Of a DNA stretch of 23,441 nt, positions 8,638 through 14,573 are shown piece after piece (position 1 is the stretch's first letter; the number at the start of each line of letters is the position of its first letter). Under the pieces are notes generated by a model that did no database searches, was not told the DNA's origin, and saw only the letters and a program-made list of their open reading frames with translations. The translations under genes and the position numbers were made by a program. The stretch covers positions 1-23,441 of the forward strand of contig JAVZHJ010000003.1 of assembly GCA_038998365.1 (NCBI GenBank). Reading direction: 5' to 3'. The DNA is from JAVZGQ01 sp038998365 (GTDB lineage Archaea > Aenigmatarchaeota > Aenigmatarchaeia > CG10238-14 > SCSR01).

Positions 8638-9819
8638 ATGGCTGTTCTATTTCAGTTTGGTGGCGATATATGGTCAAACATAATTTGGCTCATAATTCTA
8701 CTCATTTTTTTCAATTTTTACCCGAGGTTAATGGTTTCCCAGCTTTTGTGGAAACTTGAAAGGTCTGCTTTAATGCTTGAAAATTTAACAAATCAAGCAA
8801 AGAACATAGTGATTAAAAAAATATCAAAAAAACCTGAAAAAAGTTTGAAAGAAAAAGTTAATAATTTTTTAGAGTTCTTCATGATAGAGCCTGTGAGTTT
8901 AGATCCATATGGCATAATAAAGAAGCTTGAGCATGTTTCCAACCTTTCTGAAGAAAAATTCAAGGTTTTTGTGAAGGATATAGCTTCAAAGCTTGATAAA
9001 GAAGAGCAAGCAAATCTTGTCATGGGATTAAGTGGTGCAATAACGCTTAACCAACTTTCAAAGCTCGTTAGACATTATGTGGAGATGGTTAGAAAAACCA
9101 AAAATTTACAGCTTGGTATGGTGCTAGAGATGCAATTGCCTTTGATAGAAAGAATATCGAAATCTCTTCTTAAAGGAACGGAAGCTTTAACAAATGGCTG
9201 GCCTATAGGGGATTCTGTCGGACCAATTGTTGCAGCTAGGCTTATAGGCAATAACAAGGTTAAAGAAATGGAAGAAGATGTTGTTGTTGCTGAGAAAAAG
9301 ATTAAAGGTAGGCAAGTGATAATCATGAAAGCAAAGGGCCCAGGTGGTAGGCTTGGAAAGCTTGGGAGAGCTGTAGAAAAGCTTGTGAAGAAGAAAAAAA
9401 TTTCTAAGATAATAACAATTGATGCAGCTGCAAAGCTTGAAGGTGAAAAGACGGGAAAAATTGCTGAAGGTGTGGGCGTAGCAATAGGTGGCATAGGCGT
9501 CGACAGAGCTTACATAGAAGAGCTTGCCACCAAGAAAAAAATTCCTTTAGATTCGATAGTGATAAAAATGTCACAAGAAGAGGCAATTCAACCAATTCCG
9601 GAAGAAGTTCTTAAAGCTGTTTCACCGACTGTAGAAACAGTGGAAAAAAACATAGAAAAATCTAAAGGTAGAATACTTGTGGTCGGTGTTGGAAATACTT
9701 GTGGAGTTGGTAACAATGCTAAATCAGCTGAACAAGCAGAAATTCAAGCTAGAAAAATTTTGAAGATGTTAAAGAGAAGAGAAGAAGCAGAAAAGAAAGG
9801 ATTTTGGGATTGGATTTAA
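8638..9819 (+). CDS. DUF1512-like archaeal membrane protein
   Basis: A 393-residue protein resembling the archaeal DUF1512 family of unknown function. It begins with a membrane segment (about residues 12-30, IIWLIILLIFFNFYPRLM), continues with a charged helical region, and has a Gly-rich core with WPIGDSVGP, GPGGRLGKLGRAVEK and VGVAIGGIGVDR. The C-terminus is again basic and helical. I prefer the ATG at 8638 to an in-frame TTG at 8611 because GTGGTTTT sits directly before it, the same site used by L10e. The Gly-rich segments and invariant Asp residues hint at a nucleotide- or metal-binding cytoplasmic domain, but that is inference. It is divergent from an unknown membrane protein and converges on a kinase gene. 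Confidence 0.75.
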   Translation: MAVLFQFGGDIWSNIIWLIILLIFFNFYPRLMVSQLLWKLERSALMLENLTNQAKNIVIKKISKKPEKSLKEKVNNFLEFFMIEPVSLDPYGIIKKLEHVSNLSEEKFKVFVKDIASKLDKEEQANLVMGLSGAITLNQLSKLVRHYVEMVRKTKNLQLGMVLEMQLPLIERISKSLLKGTEALTNGWPIGDSVGPIVAARLIGNNKVKEMEEDVVVAEKKIKGRQVIIMKAKGPGGRLGKLGRAVEKLVKKKKISKIITIDAAAKLEGEKTGKIAEGVGVAIGGIGVDRAYIEELATKKKIPLDSIVIKMSQEEAIQPIPEEVLKAVSPTVETVEKNIEKSKGRILVVGVGNTCGVGNNAKSAEQAEIQARKILKMLKRREEAEKKGFWDWI

Positions 9820-9837
9820 AAACTATTTTTCCACAAT

Positions 9838-10407
9838 CTATCTTCTTGCTTTCAATTGTTCTAAAAATAAGTTAATTTTTTCATTAACTTCTTCTTGAGT
9901 TCCGTCATTGACAATTAAAAAATCTGCCATTTGTAAACATTCTCTAACTCTTTGGCCATATAAAGGCTCACCTTTACCTTGATCTCTTTCATCAGCGGCT
10001 AAAAACTCTTCCCATGTTTTTGGATCACCTTCTCTTCCCCTTGCTTTAATTCTTTCCCATCTTAACTCTCTTGAAGCATCTACCCCGATCAAGAAAAACT
10101 TATTTCCAAATGTTTTTCTCAAGTAATCAACTTCACCAGGATTTCTTATACCATCAACAATTATCATCTCTTTATCTCTTTGCAAATAGTCCGTAGCAAG
10201 TTTTGCCAAAATGAAGTTTCCGTATTTTTTTCTAAGCTCATTGCCCATATCTTGCAATGTCTTTCTGTCAGCTTTATTCTTCATTTGAGCTTGAATAACT
10301 GAAGAAAGAGAGACAGAATAACAATTAAAATTTCGGGCCAAAGCTTCTTTCACGACTTCTTTACCTGAGCCTATTGTTCCTGTTATTCCGATAACAAACT
10401 TTATCAT
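9838..10407 (-). CDS. P-loop nucleoside/nucleotide kinase-like protein
   Basis: A 189-residue P-loop protein related to dephospho-CoA kinase and NMP kinases. Walker A is GTIGSGKE (about residues 10-17), with Glu in place of the usual Ser/Thr after Lys. A Walker B-like strand is MIIVDGIRNPGEV, and a lid-like basic stretch is RWERIKARGREGD, followed by GEPLYGQRVRECLQMADF and a final VNDGTQEE. This layout matches the small archaeal/CPR proteins usually annotated as dephospho-CoA kinase-like or AAA ATPase. Because a thymidylate synthase-like and a dCTP deaminase-like gene lie in the same block, I infer that a deoxynucleotide monophosphate kinase role is possible. The start is the ATG at 10407; a weak AT box lies near 10426-10440. 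Confidence 0.75.
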   Translation of the reverse strand: MIKFVIGITGTIGSGKEVVKEALARNFNCYSVSLSSVIQAQMKNKADRKTLQDMGNELRKKYGNFILAKLATDYLQRDKEMIIVDGIRNPGEVDYLRKTFGNKFFLIGVDASRELRWERIKARGREGDPKTWEEFLAADERDQGKGEPLYGQRVRECLQMADFLIVNDGTQEEVNEKINLFLEQLKARR

Positions 10408-10497
10408 TTAAAGAAATTGGTTGTAAATACTAATAAACATTTCTGTGAAAGATAAGTACTATACTTATAAACTTTTTTAAAAATAAAAGAAAAAGGC

Positions 10498-10521
10498 TCC
10501 CTTCTTTTTAAAAAGAAGGGA
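10498..10521 (-). terminator. Palindromic hairpin and T-tract after the histone-fold gene
   Basis: A perfect 24-base palindrome, TCCCTTCTTTTT followed by its complement, lies just after the stop of the 54-residue gene. On the reverse strand it is followed by a T-rich run (10476-10494). The shape is that of an intrinsic terminator for that gene. Confidence 0.7.
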
Positions 10522-10527
10522 AGTCAT

Positions 10528-10692
10528 TCAAAGATCGCAACCTCTTACTGTCTTCCTGCCATTTGCTTTTGCTCTCTCCATAGCTTTTTTGACGTCAGCA
10601 GTAACGGTAGCGTCTATTGCTTTCCAGAAATCTTCACTAGCTCTCATTCCTTTTAGCAAACCTCTAACAGCAGACTTAACAACTAAAGCCAT
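10528..10692 (-). CDS. Minimal histone-fold protein (DUF1931-like)
   Basis: A 54-residue protein starting MALVVKSAVRG and ending RKTVRGCDL. It reads as a short histone fold: helix 1 (SAVRGLLKGM), a short loop, a long helix 2 (EDFWKAIDATVTADVKKAME) and the loop-2 motif RAKANGRKTV. Archaeal histones carry a similar motif before their final helix, but this protein stops there and lacks helix 3. It resembles the short archaeal proteins annotated DUF1931. The start is supported by GGAGGTG (10698-10704), the strongest ribosome site in the window, and by a TATA-like box at 10731-10740. A hairpin terminator closes the gene, so it is an independent and probably well-expressed unit. A DNA-binding or chromatin role is inferred. 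Confidence 0.8.
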   Translation of the reverse strand: MALVVKSAVRGLLKGMRASEDFWKAIDATVTADVKKAMERAKANGRKTVRGCDL

Positions 10693-10696
10693 TCAT

Positions 10697-10704
10697 TCAC
10701 CTCC
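10697..10704 (-). promoter_or_regulatory. Strong Shine-Dalgarno of the histone-fold gene
   Basis: GGAGGTGA on the reverse strand closely matches the archaeal anti-Shine-Dalgarno. It sits a few bases before the ATG at 10692 and decides that start over the out-of-frame ATG at 10696. Confidence 0.85.
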
Positions 10705-10730
10705 AAATCTAATAAGAATTGAGTTTCAGT

Positions 10731-10740
10731 AGTATTTAAA
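10731..10740 (-). promoter_or_regulatory. TATA-like box for the histone-fold gene
   Basis: TTTAAATACT on the reverse strand abuts the stop of the thymidylate synthase-like gene. It predicts transcription from about 10710, leaving a short leader that carries the ribosome site, so the small gene can be expressed on its own. Confidence 0.5.
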
Positions 10741-10742
10741 TT

Positions 10743-12200
10743 TCATTCTTGTTTGTATTCTTTACCCTCTTCCAGAGCTTTTTGAGCCCTTGCAAGTTCT
10801 TTCCCTAAGTAAGCTGCATGATCTAGCCTTGATACAAGATTTTCATTCAATATCTTCTTGTAAAGTTCCTCAGCATTTTTTCCTTTAAATTCGTACTTGC
10901 TTTTTCTCCCATCTTTTAACCTGTGCTCTACAACTATTTCCCCATTTTCTAATTTTATTATGAAAAATCCTCTTGGATCATCTTCAAATTCTACTTCTTT
11001 TTTATTGTAGTATTTTTCCAATAGTTCTGTTGAACTTTTCCAGTTGTTCTCATAGATGTGAGCAGAAACAGAAAAAATTATTAGATTCCCGGCTTCTATT
11101 CCAACTTTTCTTGAAACTTCTTTTTGCAAATTTCTCAAAGCAAAAGCGTTGAATAGCCAAGCTCCCCAAATATCATGACTCCTAAAAGTGCATGTTTGAT
11201 GAAGTTTTTCATCCTTTATATTCCAAACAATTTCTATCAAGCATGGAGGATTTTCAGAAACACTATCAATTTCATGTCGCCATGTAACTGCTATGGCCCT
11301 CCTTGTGAATTTTTTCGATTTAAGTTTCTTTATAATCAAATTAATTTGGTTTAAAATTATATTCGCTTCCTTCAAAATTTGTGGTTGAATGTATTCTTTG
11401 ACTTTTGAAGGCAAGCTGAGTTCAAGACCAAAGAGCCTTTCCCCATAACTGTAGTCAACACCTTTTGGCTTATCTTTTGTGAAAAATTGTTTTGAATATT
11501 CTTCGAGAATTTCTTGTGAGACTGGAAACCAATCTGGAATTTTTCCATCTCCCTTAACAATAGCAACAACATCCAAAATTTCTTTCTGTTTTATCTTGTA
11601 TTCACTTTCCTTTATTTCACCAAATTTCATCACTAAGTCCAAAATTTTAAGCCATGTGTCTGCTATCGTTTTGCCCTCAACTTTAAAACCGACTTCATCG
11701 CTAATTAATCTCTCTTCTTCGCTTTCCTCTTCTTTTATTAAAACTGGGTCAATAAAAGGTTGTATCTCAGTTGGAACTTTTTCTGCAATTTCTACTATTC
11801 TTTCTGAAACATTTTCTTCATTTCTTAAGTCAAATACTTCGATATTCTTTCTCAAGATTTCGATTTTATCTTTTGGGATAGATTTATCTATATAAACTTT
11901 GCTTCCAATTATTCTGTGATTTTCGTCCAAACCATTTTTGAACAAGTTTATTAAAGCTTCTCCGGCTTTACTTAAATCTTCACCACAGACCACAAGATAC
12001 TTTATCCTAGGATTTGCCAAGAGGTTTTTTATCAAATGATTTATTCCATAAGTTGTGTAAAGATTACCTATCACGGAAAATTTTTCTTTTGGTAGAACAA
12101 GAAAATTTTCTTTTTTCGACCAGAGTGTGCATATTGCTAAGGGCGATTTATCGTTTCCCAATATGAGCTTATCTTTATCAAGAAATGGCCAATTTAACAT
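10743..12200 (-). CDS. Thymidylate synthase with N-terminal MtrA-like (DUF4346-type) domain
   Basis: A 485-residue fusion. Residues about 1-145 resemble MtrA, the corrinoid subunit of tetrahydromethanopterin S-methyltransferase: a WP start, GNDKSPLAICTL, LLANPRIKYLVVCGED and LFKNGLDENHRIIG. Where MtrA has the corrinoid-ligand His (CGAEVKGH), this protein reads CGEDLSKAGE, so that His appears absent. Residues about 165-395 are ThyA-like: RR at 300-301, catalytic Cys320 in NPPC, FRSHDIWGAWLFNAF (Arg340, Asp343, Asn351) and SAHIYENNW (His381, Tyr383). A Glu/Lys-rich extension follows to the end. It should make dTMP from dUMP using a methylene-pterin; which pterin is unknown. An AT box centred about 27 bases before the ATG suggests a leaderless start. 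Confidence 0.85.
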   Translation of the reverse strand: MLNWPFLDKDKLILGNDKSPLAICTLWSKKENFLVLPKEKFSVIGNLYTTYGINHLIKNLLANPRIKYLVVCGEDLSKAGEALINLFKNGLDENHRIIGSKVYIDKSIPKDKIEILRKNIEVFDLRNEENVSERIVEIAEKVPTEIQPFIDPVLIKEEESEEERLISDEVGFKVEGKTIADTWLKILDLVMKFGEIKESEYKIKQKEILDVVAIVKGDGKIPDWFPVSQEILEEYSKQFFTKDKPKGVDYSYGERLFGLELSLPSKVKEYIQPQILKEANIILNQINLIIKKLKSKKFTRRAIAVTWRHEIDSVSENPPCLIEIVWNIKDEKLHQTCTFRSHDIWGAWLFNAFALRNLQKEVSRKVGIEAGNLIIFSVSAHIYENNWKSSTELLEKYYNKKEVEFEDDPRGFFIIKLENGEIVVEHRLKDGRKSKYEFKGKNAEELYKKILNENLVSRLDHAAYLGKELARAQKALEEGKEYKQE

Positions 12201-12222
12201 ATTATCAGTAAAAACTTGGCTT

Positions 12223-12232
12223 AATTTAAAAA
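12223..12232 (-). promoter_or_regulatory. TATA-like box of the thymidylate synthase gene
   Basis: TTTTTAAATT on the reverse strand is centred about 27 bases before the ATG at 12200. No ribosome site precedes that ATG, so a leaderless transcript fits. Confidence 0.45.
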
Positions 12233-12261
12233 TTTCTATTTGTCAAAATATTGATAAAAAA

Positions 12262-12786
12262 TTAAGTTTTGCCCAATGCCCTTTCTTTCGCTTTTTTAAG
12301 GTAATCTTCATCAAAAGCTTCTGGCCAATTTTCAAGCATTATTTTCATATACATATCAATTTCTTCTTCAGTCATGTGTTGAAATTGGTACTCGCCCTTG
12401 TAAGGAGAAGGCTTACCTTCACGTCTTATGAATTCTATGTGCATGAAAGGCTCCCCTTTTCTTATAATTACAGGCCTCCTATCATTATTCAAATTAACTA
12501 TTTCAAGAACAATTCTACCAACCCAGCCACTGTGGGCTTTAGCAGCATTTAAAAAAGATAACCCCATCCTTCCAAACTTGCTTTTTGCTGTCATATGACA
12601 AACAAAATCTGGTGGGACAAAAACTATTTCATGAGCTATAACATTTTGGTGCTCAAGATATTTCAATTCAACATCTTCGTTGATAGTAAGGATATAACTG
12701 TCGCCATCTAACAAAGAAGGATTGAAAGGATGAATTATTTTAAACTTCTTGACCATTTCTTCTATTATGTCCCTTCCAATAATCAT
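12262..12786 (-). CDS. dCTP deaminase/dUTPase-family protein
   Basis: A 174-residue member of the trimeric dCTP deaminase/dUTPase superfamily. Family landmarks are the N-terminal LLDGDSYILTI, the phosphate-binding KSKFGRMGLSF (Ser and Arg as in SxxxRxG), the catalytic-region GWVGRIVLEIVNL with its Glu, and PSPYKGEYQFQ near the C-terminus as in dCTP deaminases. It should convert dCTP to dUTP, or to dUMP if bifunctional, supplying the thymidylate synthase encoded next to it. The sequence alone does not separate mono- from bifunctional enzymes. The start is the ATG at 12786, with a TATA-like box about 27 bases upstream and no ribosome site. It is divergent from ribosomal protein L10e. Confidence 0.85.
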   Translation of the reverse strand: MIIGRDIIEEMVKKFKIIHPFNPSLLDGDSYILTINEDVELKYLEHQNVIAHEIVFVPPDFVCHMTAKSKFGRMGLSFLNAAKAHSGWVGRIVLEIVNLNNDRRPVIIRKGEPFMHIEFIRREGKPSPYKGEYQFQHMTEEEIDMYMKIMLENWPEAFDEDYLKKAKERALGKT

Positions 12787-12806
12787 AAAAAATTTTTTGG
12801 TAGAAA

Positions 12807-12833
12807 GGTTTATTTATGTTTTTATTTAATAAA
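12807..12833. promoter_or_regulatory. Shared divergent AT-rich promoter region
   Basis: On the reverse strand ATAAATAAA (12809-12817) lies about 27 bases before the dCTP deaminase ATG. The forward TTTATTTAATAAA (12821-12833), or the same first box read forward, would serve L10e. The two promoters lie within about 25 bases of each other. Confidence 0.45.
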
Positions 12834-12858
12834 TTGTGTATAATCTATTGGTGGTTTT

Positions 12859-13377
12859 ATGCCTTTGAGACCAGGAAGGACGACAAGAAGAATAGAAAGA
12901 CCTTACACTCGGGTATCGATGAAAGTTCCAAGGAAGAGTTATGTGGCAGGAGCACCTTTCCCAAAGACTCATCAGTTTGAGATGGGCAATAAAGCTGGAG
13001 AATTTGATTTAACTCTCTACTTAATCGCAGAAAAAGCAGTTCAAATAAGAGATAATGCCTTGGAAGCTGCTCGAGTAGTTGCTCACAAGTTCTTAGAATC
13101 AAAGCTTGGTGCAGCTAATTACTTCTTGAAGATTTTAGTTTTCCCCCATCATGTTATAAGGGAAAAACCAATAGCTCAAGGTGCAGGAGCTGATAGATAT
13201 TCACAAGGTATGAGACTTGCTTTTGGAAGGCCAGCAAATAGAGCAGTTCAAACAAAAAAGGGGCAAAGACTTTTCATGCTGAAAATAAAGAAAGAGAATT
13301 TGGAAATTGGGAAGAAAGCTTTGAAGAAGGCTGGTCTTAAGCTTCCTACTTCTGTGAAAATTGAAGTGGAAGAATAA
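12859..13377 (+). CDS. rpl10e: 50S ribosomal protein L10e (uL16)
   Basis: A 172-residue, full-length archaeal L10e. Its signature regions include LRPGRTTRRIERPYTRVS, PFPKTHQFEMGN, the central HHVIREKPIAQGAGADRYSQ loop that reaches toward the tRNA site in the large subunit, and GMRLAFGRPANRAVQTKKGQ. GGTGGTTTT lies directly before the ATG, the same ribosome site as the DUF1512-like gene. It appears to be transcribed alone, since the genes on both sides have separate promoters. This gene is the firmest marker that the window is archaeal. Confidence 0.97.
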   Translation: MPLRPGRTTRRIERPYTRVSMKVPRKSYVAGAPFPKTHQFEMGNKAGEFDLTLYLIAEKAVQIRDNALEAARVVAHKFLESKLGAANYFLKILVFPHHVIREKPIAQGAGADRYSQGMRLAFGRPANRAVQTKKGQRLFMLKIKKENLEIGKKALKKAGLKLPTSVKIEVEE

Positions 13378-13390
13378 ATTGAATATTAAT

Positions 13391-13400
13391 TTTTAAAAGT
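13391..13400 (+). promoter_or_regulatory. TATA-like box for the HExxH protein gene
   Basis: TTTTAAAAGT is centred about 25 bases before the ATG at 13420, with no ribosome site between them, so a leaderless start fits. Confidence 0.4.
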
Positions 13401-13419
13401 TTTGATTGTATTATGAAAT

Positions 13420-14433
13420 ATGCAATATGTTTTGAGAGATCGAGATGAAGTTGATGAATCATTTGTAAGAAAAACGACAAAAATTATTGAAAATGTAGCA
13501 AGAAAAATGAAGTTAGACGAAGATTTGCCTGTATTCTACATAAGTTTTTATAAAGATTGGGAAGATGCCAAGCGTAAATTATTTGCTGGCATACCCCTAT
13601 CAGATTTTGAAACAAAAATAGGAGAATGGGGTTTAGCTTCTTTAAAGAGTGATCTTGAATGGGGATATGTAGGACATATTTACTTAATTGAAAAGAACTT
13701 GAAAGGACATGATGAAAAAGCATTGATAGGCTTGATTGCACATGAATTGGGCCATGTAAGGAAAGGAGTAGACGATGGATATAAAACCTTTCATTCACAA
13801 ACACTCATCGACTTTTACACAAGTTCTTTTAAACCATATTTTTCCGGTAAGAACCTTTATTTAGTAGTTTATGATTGCTTGCGAATGCCTGAAGAATATT
13901 GGGCAACAAAAAATGCAGTAGATGCAGGCTTTATTGAAGAATTATTTAAAGAACATGAAATTTCTATTTCGTTTTCTCTAACCCTTACTAAAAAACAGTC
14001 TAACGAAGAATTATTAAACATCTTTAGAGAAATATATAAAAAATGTCCACATTTTTGTTTACAAAATACATGGAGAATTTTGTCAGACTATACATTTAGA
14101 TTTGCAAGTATATGTGCTCTCTTAACTCATCAAAAAACACCAGAAGAAATCAAACAAAAAATTAAAAAATTAGTGGAAGAAACTGATGAGTTACAACCAT
14201 ATACTGCCAATGCAAGAAAAAGAATAAGAGAAGATTTTACTTTTGATCCCAAGAAGTACTTAAACGAATTTAATATACCTGAAATAATGCTTTCTCATTT
14301 TCTTACATTTACAAGAGAGTTTGCCAATATAACCTATTTACCTTCAGTTGAAGAACAAGAAAAACATATAAAAGAGAAATATGAAGAAATTAAAGATTTA
14401 GTAAAAAAATATAACGAACTCATTAATTATTGA
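13420..14433 (+). CDS. HExxH metalloprotease-like protein
   Basis: A 337-residue soluble protein with a zinc-protease-like core, LIGLIAHELGHVRKGV, where His108, Glu109 and His112 form HExxH. About 45 residues later MPEEYWATKNAVDAGF provides Glu157/158 in a setting like the third-ligand Glu motif (E..AD..A...G) of gluzincin-type peptidases. No signal peptide or membrane segment is evident, so it is probably cytoplasmic. The C-terminal half is Lys/Glu-rich and probably helical. The start is the ATG at 13420; a nearby ATG at 13413 is out of frame and soon closed. By eye the gene looks more AT-rich than L10e or the PEP synthase exteins, which may mark later acquisition. The substrate is unknown. 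Confidence 0.7.
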   Translation: MQYVLRDRDEVDESFVRKTTKIIENVARKMKLDEDLPVFYISFYKDWEDAKRKLFAGIPLSDFETKIGEWGLASLKSDLEWGYVGHIYLIEKNLKGHDEKALIGLIAHELGHVRKGVDDGYKTFHSQTLIDFYTSSFKPYFSGKNLYLVVYDCLRMPEEYWATKNAVDAGFIEELFKEHEISISFSLTLTKKQSNEELLNIFREIYKKCPHFCLQNTWRILSDYTFRFASICALLTHQKTPEEIKQKIKKLVEETDELQPYTANARKRIREDFTFDPKKYLNEFNIPEIMLSHFLTFTREFANITYLPSVEEQEKHIKEKYEEIKDLVKKYNELINY

Positions 14434-14540
14434 ATTTCAAAATTCAAGTTATTGAGGAAGCTTCATCACCCTTATACCAAGTAGCAGAAAAGCCGCTGAA
14501 ATCTTTTAATTTTTTAGAGAAATAGGAAAAATATAGATTG

Positions 14541-14550
14541 AAATTTATTT
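14541..14550 (+). promoter_or_regulatory. TATA-like box for PEP synthase
   Basis: AAATTTATTT is centred about 28 bases before the ATG at 14574. No ribosome site is visible between them. Confidence 0.4.
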
Positions 14551-14573
14551 GAAGTAAAAAATAAAATAATACT

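Noticed and set aside
14430..14525. TTG-started 31-residue frame between the HExxH gene and PEP synthase
   Set aside because: Too short, overlaps the previous stop, and has no ribosome site; no relative is recognised. It could be a gene remnant. The rest of this 140-base space shows only AT-rich promoter-like sequence.
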